64,000 nucleotides of DNA from Marinospirillum sp031581385 (GTDB lineage: Bacteria > Pseudomonadota > Gammaproteobacteria > Pseudomonadales > Halomonadaceae): contig NZ_CP085242.1 of assembly GCF_044810985.1 (NCBI RefSeq), positions 1-64,000 of the forward strand, read 5' to 3'. This document shows positions 33,091 through 41,821 of this stretch, in pieces. The translations under genes were made by a program, and so were the position numbers. Position 1 is the stretch's first letter. Each line of letters begins with the position of its first letter. Under the pieces are notes generated by a model. It did not search any database, was not told the origin of the DNA, and was given only the letters and a program-made list of their open reading frames with translations.

Positions 33091-34908
33091 ATGGCCTGCT
33101 CAAATGAAACCAAGTTAGGCAAGAGTTCAGATCGGCCTTGCCGGACAGAAAAAGAGATGCTGGATGAACTCCTGCAGGAAAAACAATTGCTGAGTGTTTA
33201 CCAGCCGTTGATCAGCTTGGTTGAGCAGAAAATTGTAGCCTGGGAAGCTCTCAGCCGGGGGCCGCTGGATAGCCCCCTTTACTCGCCGGATCGGCTCTTT
33301 CAGGTTGCCCGCCGCGAAGGGCAGTTGGTTGCTTTGGAAAACCTGAGCCGAACCCAGGCTTTAACCGCTTTTGCCCGCCAACAACTTCCCGGTAAGTTAT
33401 TCATCAATATCTCACCGGATTTACTGGCCCAACCGGATCATGAGCCGGGACAGACGCTGCAGTTGGTCAGGGAGCTGGGGCTGACACCGGAGCAATTGGT
33501 TATCGAGTTGTCTGAAAACCATTCCGGACAGGATTTTGAAAGCATACAAAAGGCACTGGATCATTATCGCTCCATGGGCTTTCAGGTTGCACTGGGTGAT
33601 CTGGGACGGGGTTATTCAGGACTCCGGCTCTGGTCGGAATTGCGCCCTGACTATATCCGGGTTGAACAACATTTTGTTCACCAGATCCACCGCGACAAGG
33701 TAAAGCAGGCCTTCATGCGTTCTCTGCACACCTTGGCTGCAGCCTTGGGAACCCAGTTGATTGCTGAAGGTGTGGAAAACCATGCTGAACTGCAACAGCT
33801 GGAAGAAATGGGTGTGGATTGGGTTCAGGGTTACTACTTTTCCCGCCCTCAGGCACAGCCTTCACCAGCCGAGCCTCTTGCTGTTTTGGAGCGGAAAAAA
33901 CATCGCCAAACTAAAACTGTTGCAGAACAGGAAGATATTAGCCTGCTTTTACGTCGGGTCAAATGTATTTCCCCTGAAGCCAGTGTTGCTGAAGCGGTGG
34001 AAGTATTCCGGCAGGATGAAGAGCTGTTTTCCCTGCCTGTGGTGGATGCTCATCTTCGCCCCAAGGGTTTGCTTATACGCTCTCAGCTTATGAAAGAGCT
34101 GCTCAGACCGTTTGGCAAGGAGATCTATTATCGACATCCAGTGACTCATTTGATGCATACACATCCCTTGAAAGTTGATCTGGGAACATCTTTGGAAACG
34201 GTCAGCCAGTGGGTGACCGAACGCAATAGAGACCATTTGGATGATGACTTTATCATTACCGAGTCAGGTGGCTATCTAGGCATTGGCCAGGTTGTTGACC
34301 TCTTGCGAATCATGACGGATCTGAAAATTCGTAATGCCCGCCAGGCCAACCCTTTAACACTTCTTCCCGGCAATGGGCCCATACAACAGACTTTGGATGC
34401 CTGGTTAATCACGGATGAGCCGGTGGTGGTTTGCTACCTGGATCTGGACAACTTCAAGCCTTTTAATGATAACTATGGTTATGCGCAGGGTGACGAGCTG
34501 CTGAAGAGTCTGGCCCGTATCCTTAAAAAACATCTGCATCCCGAGGAGGATTTCATCGGTCATGTCGGGGGGGATGATTTTGTGGTTCTTTGTCGCAGCA
34601 AGGACTGGCAGGAGCGTTTAACCAGTGTACTGGAAAGTTTTACCCAGCAGAGTCAGGAATATTATAGTGAGAAAGATCGTTTGGCTGGGGGTATTCATGC
34701 GGAAGACCGCTATGGCATTCAGCGCTTTTTTGCTTTTGTAGGCCTGTCAGTGGCTGCTCTGAGAGCACCCGCAGACCAGAAAATGAATGCTCACATGCTG
34801 GCTTCCGAAGTGTCTCATGTTAAGCATGCCACCAAGCAGATTGATGGCTCTTGTCTGGTTTATGAACACCAGGGCCAGCAGCAATTGCTCTGGCCGAATT
34901 CTGATTAA
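33091..34908 (+). CDS. EAL-CBS-GGDEF cyclic-di-GMP protein with degenerate motifs
   Basis: A 605-residue cytoplasmic protein with an N-terminal EAL domain (about 25-260), two CBS repeats (about 285-415) and a C-terminal GGDEF domain (about 430-590). The EAL tripeptide is intact (52-54, WEALSRG), but the metal-binding DDFGTG loop reads GDLGRG at 169-174, losing one of its two aspartates. The GGDEF motif is GGDDF (493-497), a variant sometimes active, and no RxxD inhibitory site precedes it. CBS domains suggest regulation by adenosine nucleotides. With weakened catalytic motifs it may act as an effector as much as an enzyme. No membrane segment. Confidence 0.9.
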   Translation: MACSNETKLGKSSDRPCRTEKEMLDELLQEKQLLSVYQPLISLVEQKIVAWEALSRGPLDSPLYSPDRLFQVARREGQLVALENLSRTQALTAFARQQLPGKLFINISPDLLAQPDHEPGQTLQLVRELGLTPEQLVIELSENHSGQDFESIQKALDHYRSMGFQVALGDLGRGYSGLRLWSELRPDYIRVEQHFVHQIHRDKVKQAFMRSLHTLAAALGTQLIAEGVENHAELQQLEEMGVDWVQGYYFSRPQAQPSPAEPLAVLERKKHRQTKTVAEQEDISLLLRRVKCISPEASVAEAVEVFRQDEELFSLPVVDAHLRPKGLLIRSQLMKELLRPFGKEIYYRHPVTHLMHTHPLKVDLGTSLETVSQWVTERNRDHLDDDFIITESGGYLGIGQVVDLLRIMTDLKIRNARQANPLTLLPGNGPIQQTLDAWLITDEPVVVCYLDLDNFKPFNDNYGYAQGDELLKSLARILKKHLHPEEDFIGHVGGDDFVVLCRSKDWQERLTSVLESFTQQSQEYYSEKDRLAGGIHAEDRYGIQRFFAFVGLSVAALRAPADQKMNAHMLASEVSHVKHATKQIDGSCLVYEHQGQQQLLWPNSD

Positions 34909-34954
34909 GGCTAACGCTCCATCTGTTATTAAGAGAAACGCTAGCCTGTCTTGG

Positions 34955-36358
34955 TTACAGTAACTCCTCTCCAGCCATCGCCAGGCGTGATCTTTCGATG
35001 TTTTTCAGGGTGATGTGCCCGGCATGGGGCCAGTGACGAAAGCTTTCCACCAGGGCAGCCAGCCCACAGGTGTTGGCAGTCAGATAGGGGGTGTCTATTT
35101 GTCCGACATTGCCCAGACACACAATCTTGGTGTTGTGTCCGGCCCGGGTAATCAGGGATTTGATCTGCTTGGGGGTGAAGTTCTGGGCTTCATCAATGAT
35201 CAAAAAGGTGTCATTCAGGGTGCGTCCCCGCATAAAGCCCGGAGAGCGCAGTTGAACTCGGGAGCTGACAAATTGACGAGTTGCCGGATTGTCCCAGCTA
35301 CTGCCTTCTTCATTGCGCAAAAGGCTGTCCATATTGTCATGGAAGGCACCCATCCAGGGGGTCATTTTTTCTTCTTCATCACCGGGTAAAAAACCGATGT
35401 CTTCACTCATGGAAATGGGTGCACGGGTGAAAACGATGCGTTCAAAACGCTTCTGATCAAAGGTTTGTTCAAAAGCAGCCGCCAGGGTCATGAAGGTTTT
35501 GCCCGTTCCGGCATGGCCTGCCAGAGTCACCAGATCGATCTCCGGGTCCATCAACAGGTTGAGAGCAAAATTCTGACGGGTATCCTTGGCCTGGATGCCC
35601 CAGACATGGTGTTGGGAGCGGTAGTTACGCAGTAATTCCAAAAGTGCACGAGAAGGCGTGACTTCCCGCACCACGGCTTCAAACTGGGGTTGTTCTTCCT
35701 GATCGGCAACCAGCATGGCTTCATGCCAATCGCTCGCCAAGCAACCCTCCAGGTGATAGGTGGTCTTGCCGCTGACAGGGTTGGTAACCTGGACATCCAG
35801 CCCTTTCCAGAGGCCTGATTTGCCATCTTCGCCTGGCGCATAAATCTTACAACCTTCCAGCAGAGCATCAGAGTCGGAAAAAGCCTGATCGGTCAGATAG
35901 TCTTCCACGGGCACGTTAAGGGCTGAGGCTTTGACCCTTAGATTGATGTCTTTGGTGACCAGAATGACCGAAGCATCGGGGCGCTCGCTTCTCAGGCGGC
36001 AGGTTTCGGCCAGCAGGCGGTTATCAGCGGTATCCTCAAGGTGTTCCAGCGGTTTCAAATCCGGGTAACAAAGAATACGTAACTGGCCACTATCCAGCTT
36101 GGCTGGATGAAGCCGTAAACCTTCCTGAATTTCACTGAAGCTGGCTCGATGAGTCAAATCAGCCAGAGTGCGGCTGACTTGCCGTGCCATACGGGCAATT
36201 TCGCGGCTGCCGTTCTTGTGTTGATCCAGCTCTTCCAGAACCGTCATGGGTATGACGACATCATGTTCCTCAAATTGAAAGAGAGCGGCAGGATCGTGCA
36301 GAAGGACATTGGTATCCAGAACATAAAGGCGGGTTGCTTTCTTTTCCAGTCTGACCAT
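34955..36358 (-). CDS. PhoH-family protein with PIN domain (PhoH2-like)
   Basis: A 467-residue protein. An N-terminal PIN ribonuclease domain (about 10-150) carries the acidic residues in LYVLDTNVLLHDP, VIPMTVLEELD and VILVTKDINLRVKA. The C-terminal PhoH ATPase has Walker A LAGHAGTGKTFMTLAAA and Walker B TFLIIDEAQNFTPKQIKSLITRAG. Mycobacterial PhoH2 unwinds and cleaves RNA in an ATP-dependent way, so this is probably an RNA-processing enzyme. GAGGAG precedes the ATG. It stands alone between unrelated genes. Confidence 0.93.
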   Translation of the reverse strand: MVRLEKKATRLYVLDTNVLLHDPAALFQFEEHDVVIPMTVLEELDQHKNGSREIARMARQVSRTLADLTHRASFSEIQEGLRLHPAKLDSGQLRILCYPDLKPLEHLEDTADNRLLAETCRLRSERPDASVILVTKDINLRVKASALNVPVEDYLTDQAFSDSDALLEGCKIYAPGEDGKSGLWKGLDVQVTNPVSGKTTYHLEGCLASDWHEAMLVADQEEQPQFEAVVREVTPSRALLELLRNYRSQHHVWGIQAKDTRQNFALNLLMDPEIDLVTLAGHAGTGKTFMTLAAAFEQTFDQKRFERIVFTRAPISMSEDIGFLPGDEEEKMTPWMGAFHDNMDSLLRNEEGSSWDNPATRQFVSSRVQLRSPGFMRGRTLNDTFLIIDEAQNFTPKQIKSLITRAGHNTKIVCLGNVGQIDTPYLTANTCGLAALVESFRHWPHAGHITLKNIERSRLAMAGEELL

Positions 36359-36465
36359 AAATGGCTCCTCATTTCAGGGTTGTTTCAGACTGGCTGTTTT
36401 TGATGACAGGAAAATGACCGGATTGAGAACAACTCGCCGGAATTAGCCGACCACTGAAGTGTGGA

Positions 36466-37281
36466 TCAGATCACGCGTTTACGAATGGCGTTGGACAGAT
36501 GTTCAAAACCAATCACGGCGATCAAAATGACCAGGATGATGGCCAGTGCCTTGTCATATTGGAAAAGCCGCATGGCAGTGGAAAGCTCCACCCCGATACC
36601 ACCCGCTCCAACCAGCCCGAGGGTGACCGCCGAGCGTATGGCTTTTTCCACACTGTAAAGGCTGGTAGCAGACATGGAGGCCAGGGTTTCAGGCAGAATA
36701 GCGCCAAAAATAACTGAAATTCGGCCTGCACCACTGGCGGTCAAAGCCTGGGAGGGGCCAGGTTTGACCTCTTCAATGCGCTCGGAGAAAAAGCGTGCTG
36801 CAAAACCTATGGTATCCAGAATAATCGCCAGAATTCCGGCCAAGGGACCCAGGCCAACAGCAACAACAAAAATCAGTGCCCAGATCAGGTCTGGAATGGT
36901 GCGCATGGTGGCAATCATCAGGCGGGCAATGCTGCGAACAAGCGGGTGAGGGGCTGTATTGCTGGAAGCCAGAAGAGCAAAAGGAATACTCAGCAAAACA
37001 CCAAAAGTGACACCGACGATGGCCATATTCAGGGTTTCCAGCATGGCCCAGGCCACCACATCCATATCACCCCAATCGGGAGGAATGGAAAGACTCAAAA
37101 AGGTCACCAGATTGACGGCACCTTTGGCAAGCCTTTCCAATGAAAGGTCAGCAGCCATCAGCCCCTGGATAAAAAAACTGGCAAACCCCAGCAGGATGAT
37201 CCAGACAAACAGGGAGGGTGCTTTGAAGCGAGGGGGCGCGGTTATTTGTGCGCTTGTTGAAGGCTTTTCAGAAAAGGACAT
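36466..37281 (-). CDS. phnE: phosphonate/phosphite-type ABC transporter permease
   Basis: A 271-residue inner membrane permease with about six helices. The EAA loop near the C terminus (ILPETLASMSATSLYSVEKAIRSAVTLGLVGAGGIGVEL) is the PhnE pattern, and MIATMRTIPDLIWALIFVVAVGLGPLAGILAI is conserved in the family. I start at the ATG at 37281, which gives a normal PhnE length; the longer frame to 37353 would overlap phnC. It is last in phnD-phnC-phnE. Confidence 0.9.
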   Translation of the reverse strand: MSFSEKPSTSAQITAPPRFKAPSLFVWIILLGFASFFIQGLMAADLSLERLAKGAVNLVTFLSLSIPPDWGDMDVVAWAMLETLNMAIVGVTFGVLLSIPFALLASSNTAPHPLVRSIARLMIATMRTIPDLIWALIFVVAVGLGPLAGILAIILDTIGFAARFFSERIEEVKPGPSQALTASGAGRISVIFGAILPETLASMSATSLYSVEKAIRSAVTLGLVGAGGIGVELSTAMRLFQYDKALAIILVILIAVIGFEHLSNAIRKRVI

Positions 37282-37294
37282 GATGGATTCCGTT

Positions 37295-38101
37295 TCAAGT
37301 CGACAAGGAGGAAAGTATGGGTTGCGGAGACTGATGTGTGGAGGCTTTTTCACCCGGATCAGTTTGGTAAAGCTGCAAAAGCTGTTCTTGATGCAGATCG
37401 CTTACGGCTGCATCCAGAGCGACTTTTCCAGCTTTGAGACCCAGCACTCTGTCTCCGTACTCCCGAACCAGTTCCAATTGGTGCAGGGTGCACAAAAGGG
37501 TCAGGCCTTTTTCCTGAACGATATCCCAAAGCAAATCCATGACTTCCTTGCCAGCTCTGGGGTCGAGGCTGGCAACGGGTTCATCAGCAAGGATGATCGC
37601 AGGCTCTTGCATCAGCATTCTGGCGATGGCAACCCGCTGCTGCTGTCCTCCCGATAGATCCTGGCAGCGACTGCTGGCTTTTTCGGCGAGGCCTACCCGC
37701 TCCAGACACTCAAGAGCACGATCTCGATCTTCGCTGGAAGCCAGAGGCTCCCAGACTTTCAATAAACCCAAACGGTAGTGGCCCAGAGCACCAAACAGAA
37801 CATTCTGAAAAACACTCAGGTTATTGACCAGGTTGAATTGCTGAAAAACAACGCCAATGTGTTTGCGTAAATGCCGTAATTGTTTGTTGCTCATTCCGTG
37901 CAGTGACTGTTCCTGCATACTGATTTTGCCCTGGCTCGGAGTTTCCAGCCCATTGAGACAGCGCATCAGGGTGGATTTGCCACAGCCATTGGCTCCCAGA
38001 AGTACAACACCTTCACCGGGCTGGATTGTGAAGTTGATGCCTTCAAGAACCTTGAGCTGAGCAAAATTCTTGTGAAGATTACTGACCTGTATCGCCGTCA
38101 T
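37295..38101 (-). CDS. phnC: phosphonate/phosphite-type ABC transporter ATP-binding protein
   Basis: A 268-residue ABC ATPase: Walker A LLGANGCGKSTLMRCLNGLE, Q-loop VVFQQFNLVNNLSVFQNVLFGALG (matching PhnC well), signature LSGGQQQRVAIARML and Walker B AIILADEPVASLDP. The start at 38101 gives a typical PhnC N terminus (IQVSNLHKNF). It lies 40 nt from phnD and 13 nt from phnE, so one operon. Confidence 0.9.
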   Translation of the reverse strand: MTAIQVSNLHKNFAQLKVLEGINFTIQPGEGVVLLGANGCGKSTLMRCLNGLETPSQGKISMQEQSLHGMSNKQLRHLRKHIGVVFQQFNLVNNLSVFQNVLFGALGHYRLGLLKVWEPLASSEDRDRALECLERVGLAEKASSRCQDLSGGQQQRVAIARMLMQEPAIILADEPVASLDPRAGKEVMDLLWDIVQEKGLTLLCTLHQLELVREYGDRVLGLKAGKVALDAAVSDLHQEQLLQLYQTDPGEKASTHQSPQPILSSLST

Positions 38102-38141
38102 GGAAGACCCCAGATTGAACACGAATGAGCAAAATATCGAA

Positions 38142-39020
38142 TCAGCGCAAAGCAATACCGGCGGCCTGATAAGCCTGGCGTACGATCTCGTAGTCGGCAG
38201 GAGTAATATCAAAGGACATGAAGGAGTCACGGTTCAGGAACTTGTCTTGATTACGCTCTGTGGCAATGAGGGCTTCCCACAGGCGCTCAGAATGCTGGCT
38301 CAAGGTGGTCTTCAAGCCTTCCTTGCAGGCCGTAGGCAGAGTGCTGCGCATGACAATAGGATCTCCTGGCAGCTTGCCGCTTTTGGCAAGTACTCGATAA
38401 TCGCCACGCGGATCAAGCTGTTTGATTTTTTCGATATCCCGATTACCACCGCCCAGTGCAACCACATCATCATTAACCAAAGCAGCGATTCGGGCATCAC
38501 CCGCCATGACAACATCCAGGTCGCGGCTGATATCCAGTCCGGCATCGACCAACATCTGACTGGGGAAGATATGGCCACTGGTAGAGCCAACATCTTTCAA
38601 GGCAATTTTTTGTCCTTTCAAGTCAGCCAATGACTGATAGGGGCTGGCTGCTTTGACAAAAAATGAACTACCGTAGTGAGGACGCTCTATGCTGAAGAGA
38701 ATATCCATATCCTGATGTTGACTGAAAAGAACGAACTCGGAGGGGCCTGCAAAAACCAGCTCGACATCATCAAATTGCAGTGCATTGCCTGCGGCGGTGC
38801 GATTGCTGAGCGAGTACATGGCCAGCTCAATGCCAGTAACGGCTTCAAACTCTTCGCTGAAAGGGCCAAATGCATCCCTTAATTGCCCCATTCCCTCAAT
38901 ACCGGTATCTGCCATACGAATTGGATTGGGGCATACTTCTGCTAAATTGCCTGCCTGGGCGGCGAAAGGCAGGACAAGCAGAGAAGTGCTTAGTAAGGCA
39001 GTGCGCATCATTTTGTTCAT
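38142..39020 (-). CDS. phnD: phosphonate/phosphite/phosphate-type ABC substrate-binding protein
   Basis: A 292-residue periplasmic binding protein with a signal peptide (MNKMMRTALLSTSLLVLPFAAQA, cleavage after residue 23). Family markers are the serine/threonine ligand loop in LKDVGSTSGHIFPSQMLVDAG and PGDPIVMRSTLP, which matches the GDPIVWR of E. coli PhnD. GGAG precedes the ATG. The gene leads the phnDCE operon and is divergent from dadA. No C-P lyase, phosphonatase or phosphite dehydrogenase gene is in the window, so the ligand (phosphonate, phosphite or phosphate) is open. Confidence 0.87.
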   Translation of the reverse strand: MNKMMRTALLSTSLLVLPFAAQAGNLAEVCPNPIRMADTGIEGMGQLRDAFGPFSEEFEAVTGIELAMYSLSNRTAAGNALQFDDVELVFAGPSEFVLFSQHQDMDILFSIERPHYGSSFFVKAASPYQSLADLKGQKIALKDVGSTSGHIFPSQMLVDAGLDISRDLDVVMAGDARIAALVNDDVVALGGGNRDIEKIKQLDPRGDYRVLAKSGKLPGDPIVMRSTLPTACKEGLKTTLSQHSERLWEALIATERNQDKFLNRDSFMSFDITPADYEIVRQAYQAAGIALR

Positions 39021-39232
39021 GTTGACTCCAGAGTTTAAAAGGTGGACTTTCAAGAGTTGCTCTACCCTATTTAGGAGCAATTACATTGAGATGACGGTTT
39101 GATTAAGGTTTTGCTGATTTGTGTGGCAAACGGGGTGGCTGGTGTTTACAACTGGAATATTTTTGATATTTAGAGCAATAAACCAGAAATTTTTAGCTAA
39201 ACTGAACAATAAATTTGTTGACCGGAGGCAGC

Positions 39233-40459
39233 ATGAAGAAAATTGCCGTTATCGGAGGGGGCATTACCGGGGTGACCACGGCCTATGCACTGCTCAAACG
39301 AGGGCATGAGGTTACCCTGTATGAAAGTCGGCGTTATGCGGGTATGGAAACCTCCTATGCCAATGGTGGGCAGTTATCGGCGAGTAACGCTGAAGTCTGG
39401 AATTCCTGGCCGACACTGCTCAAGGGGCTTAGATGGTTGTTCAGCCCGGATGCCCCTCTGTTGGTGAATCCCAAACCTTCCTGGCAGAAGCTTGCCTGGA
39501 TGACAAAGTTTGTTGCAGCGATTCCTGACCATGACGAAAACACCTGTGAAACCGTGCGCATGGCTCTGGCGGCCCGTGAGCATCTTTTTGCCTGGGCGAA
39601 GGAAGAAAACATCAATTTTGATCTCAAGAAAAAAGGCATCCTCCACGTTTATCGCAGTGAAGAGGAGTTCCGGCAAACCGAAAAGGTGCAGAGGTTGCTG
39701 GTGGAAGCCGGTCTCGAACGTGTGCCGGTGACACCGGAGGAAATTCGAGAGCTGGAACCCAGCCTTCAGGCAAGCTTTTACGGTGGCTATTACACACCGG
39801 GTGATGCCAGCGGTGATATTCACAAGTTCACTCAGGGGTTGGCCGCTGCCTGTGAACGCCTGGGCGCCAGGATTGTTTATCGCCAACAGGTTTTTCAGTT
39901 ACTGGCCGATCAGAACAAAGCCTGGGTTGTGGCGGGTGAAGATGACCAGCAAAGAGAACCCGCCAGCTATGACCGGGTTGTGGTCTGTGCTGGCACCGGC
40001 AGCAGGAAACTGGCGGCAGACGTGGGGGATCATCTGCCCATTTACCCGGTCAAGGGCTATTCCATTACCGTCAATTTGAAAGACAAGGGAAGCCGTGATG
40101 CCGCCCCCCAGATCAGCCTGCTGGATGAAGCTTCCAAGCTGGTTTGCAGCCGTTTGGGGGCTTACCGACTGAGAGTTGCAGGAACAGCAGAGCTGAATGG
40201 CTTCAACAGGGATATTCGAGCCGACCGGATACAACCCCTGATTCGCTGGGTCGAAGATTTCTTTCCTGAGGTATCGACTGAAGAAGTTGTGCCCTGGGCT
40301 GGCCTGAGACCCATGACGCCGAACATGATGCCGATCGTGGGACCCGGCAAGCACCCCAGCGTTTTTTACAATACCGGTCACGGTCATCTGGGCTGGACCC
40401 TGTCTGCAGGTACTGCAGAAAAAGTGGCTGATCTTTTGATGCAGGACAAATCATCTTGA
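39233..40459 (+). CDS. dadA: D-amino acid dehydrogenase
   Basis: A 408-residue FAD enzyme of the DAO family that oxidises D-amino acids, feeding electrons to the quinone pool. The FAD-binding IAVIGGGITGVTTAYALLKRGHEVTLYE motif is at the N terminus, followed by the DadA-typical ETSYANGGQLSASNAEVW. The C-terminal GLRPMTPNMMPIVG...NTGHGHLGWTLSAGTAEKVADL closes the active site. GGAGG lies five bases before the ATG. No alanine racemase (dadX) is adjacent. Its position opposite phnDCE leaves open that the substrate is a related amine, such as an aminophosphonate, since some DAO-family enzymes act on those; sequence alone favours DadA. Confidence 0.88.
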   Translation: MKKIAVIGGGITGVTTAYALLKRGHEVTLYESRRYAGMETSYANGGQLSASNAEVWNSWPTLLKGLRWLFSPDAPLLVNPKPSWQKLAWMTKFVAAIPDHDENTCETVRMALAAREHLFAWAKEENINFDLKKKGILHVYRSEEEFRQTEKVQRLLVEAGLERVPVTPEEIRELEPSLQASFYGGYYTPGDASGDIHKFTQGLAAACERLGARIVYRQQVFQLLADQNKAWVVAGEDDQQREPASYDRVVVCAGTGSRKLAADVGDHLPIYPVKGYSITVNLKDKGSRDAAPQISLLDEASKLVCSRLGAYRLRVAGTAELNGFNRDIRADRIQPLIRWVEDFFPEVSTEEVVPWAGLRPMTPNMMPIVGPGKHPSVFYNTGHGHLGWTLSAGTAEKVADLLMQDKSS

Positions 40460-40484
40460 AATGCTGCTAATGGCAGGCTCTAAC

Positions 40485-40500
40485 TGGCTCTTATTTTGCA
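40485..40500 (+). promoter_or_regulatory. sigma-54 (RpoN) promoter of cowN
   Basis: TGGCTCTTATTTTGCA holds the -24 GG (40486-40487) and -12 GC (40498-40499) with the invariant 10-nt spacing, matching 9 of the 11 defined consensus positions (differences at positions 5 and 7). Transcription would begin near 40512, about 30 nt before the cowN ATG. I searched upstream for a NifA site (TGT-N10-ACA) and saw no good match. Confidence 0.7.
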
Positions 40501-40541
40501 GAAAATAATTCTGATTTTTTCTGTTTAAATAGGAGTCAGTG

Positions 40542-40841
40542 ATGGAAGATGGCAAAAATTCAGATGAAGTGCTTGATCGTTATGTGAGCTTCAAAGGAAT
40601 AGACTGTGATGGCAAAGCCAGCCAGTTAATGACCCGAATTGAAAGCCTGGCTGGCCAGGAGGTACATGCTTCGCCCTTCTGGGATTATTTTCTGGCCAAG
40701 CGCCACCCGAAATCCGGCCCCAAACCGGATGATTTGTTTTTGATTCATACCAATATCAACCAACTGTATGAGCTTTTTGAAGAGGCCGGGGATCAGGACG
40801 CTCTAACCCTGCTGGGTTGGCTGGAAGAAAATTGTTGTTGA
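40542..40841 (+). CDS. cowN: CowN, nitrogenase protection protein against carbon monoxide
   Basis: A 99-residue protein matching CowN along its full length: DRYVSFKGIDCDGKASQLM near the start, FWDYFLAKRHPKSGPKPDDLFLIHTNINQLYELFEEAGD in the middle and LLGWLEENCC with its C-terminal Cys-Cys. In Rhodospirillum and Azotobacter CowN sustains nitrogen fixation when CO is present. No nif gene lies in the window. The ATG at 40542 has AGGAG six bases upstream; a GTG at 40539 is possible but too close to it. A sigma-54-type promoter precedes the gene, as expected for nif-coregulated genes. Its stop abuts the stop of the convergent HPP gene with no gap. Confidence 0.92.
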   Translation: MEDGKNSDEVLDRYVSFKGIDCDGKASQLMTRIESLAGQEVHASPFWDYFLAKRHPKSGPKPDDLFLIHTNINQLYELFEEAGDQDALTLLGWLEENCC

Positions 40842-41594
40842 TCAGCCTTTCTTCTTACGGTGAAGCAGGCGCTTTTGTTGCTTTTCTTCTTCAATTCTCA
40901 GTGAAGCCCGGTACTTGGCGCGCTGGTAGAGTTCGCTCAGTTCTTCGGTGGTGATATCGCGATAGGAATCCAGCTCGGCCAGGGCGGCATCAAAATCTTC
41001 CGGCTGCGGTTCGCCTGAGAAGTTTTTCGGCAACTGGGGCTCAGTGTAGGAAGCCAGGGCCAGGTGAACCGGGTAACGTCGCCAGGGGAAAAAGCTATTG
41101 AAGATGATGGCCACCAGCAGCAGGCTGACGACATTCATCAAAACCGGAGTCAGCAGGTACTGATAACCCAGCGCCTGAACCTGTTCACCACCGACAACGG
41201 CCACCATGGCTGTGGCACCCCCAGGCGGATGAATGCAGTGCAGGTAGTGCATGGTGCCCATGGCCAGGGCAACGGCCAGCGCAGGTGTCCACCAGGCGCT
41301 GGGGAAAAAGCGACTCAGGGTCACCCCGATAGCGGCAGAAACCAGGTGGCCACAAAGCACGGGCCAGGGTTGGGAGAGAGCACCATGTGGCATCCCGAAG
41401 ATCAGAATGGCGCTGGCCCCCATGGAGGCGATCATCAACAGGGAGCTGCTGTCGGCCAGATACCAGCTGGAAATTTCCCGGATAGTGAGCAGGCCCAGCA
41501 GCACACCGGCCATGGAAATCAGTTTTTCGGTGTGAGAAGTCGAGTTCTTGTCGATGCCCAGCAAATTGCCCAGCTGGAGGAAAAATTGCTGCAT
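40842..41594 (-). CDS. HPP family membrane protein
   Basis: A 250-residue protein with four to five membrane helices and a charged C-terminal tail. The HPP motif is at MHYLHCIHPPGGATAMVAVVGG, with earlier GASAILIFGMPHGALSQPWPVLCGHLVSAAIGV conserved in the family. Some HPP proteins transport nitrite in cyanobacteria and plastids, which would fit a nitrogen context next to cowN, but that link is speculative. I start at an ATG at 41594 with AGGGG five bases upstream rather than a TTG at 41636. Confidence 0.85.
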   Translation of the reverse strand: MQQFFLQLGNLLGIDKNSTSHTEKLISMAGVLLGLLTIREISSWYLADSSSLLMIASMGASAILIFGMPHGALSQPWPVLCGHLVSAAIGVTLSRFFPSAWWTPALAVALAMGTMHYLHCIHPPGGATAMVAVVGGEQVQALGYQYLLTPVLMNVVSLLLVAIIFNSFFPWRRYPVHLALASYTEPQLPKNFSGEPQPEDFDAALAELDSYRDITTEELSELYQRAKYRASLRIEEEKQQKRLLHRKKKG

Positions 41595-41664
41595 GCCTGC
41601 CCCTGAAATCCGCTTGTTGGGTTTGAACAGCTGCAAGCATACAAAGCGGATTACATGGGGGCAA

Positions 41665-41813
41665 GCTAGGAAACCACTGATTACTACTGCGTTTGGTGAT
41701 GCTGCGTTGAAATTGACCTCAAAATGCTCATTTACTAACTGTAAACTCCGCTCTTTCGCTCAATTTCGCCTTGCCTGACCTGCACTCGTGACGCTAATCA
41801 GAGGCTTCCTAGG
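41665..41813. repeat. MITE-like palindromic intergenic repeat
   Basis: The 185-227-nt gap between the HPP and SPFH genes holds a long imperfect palindrome. Outer arms 41665-41683 and 41795-41813 match as inverted repeats at 16 of 19 positions. Inside, GAAATTGA (41706-41713 region) faces TCAATTTC (about 41760-41767), and TTTAC/GTAAA form the centre. The inner text (GCGTTGAAATTGACCTC... CAATTTCGCCTTGC) recalls a repeat type I have seen scattered through marine gammaproteobacteria, but I cannot confirm copy number here. No coding frame is present. Confidence 0.6.
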
Positions 41814-41821
41814 TGAGCGGC

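Noticed and set aside
34911..34950. Imperfect GGCTAACG/CGCTAGCC repeat after the EAL-CBS-GGDEF gene
   Set aside because: Mismatched short stem, 20-nt loop and no T-tract; too weak to call.
40300..40484. NifA binding site (TGT-N10-ACA) upstream of the cowN promoter
   Set aside because: Only a partial match (TGT at about 40402 without the ACA half) was seen; not enough to report.
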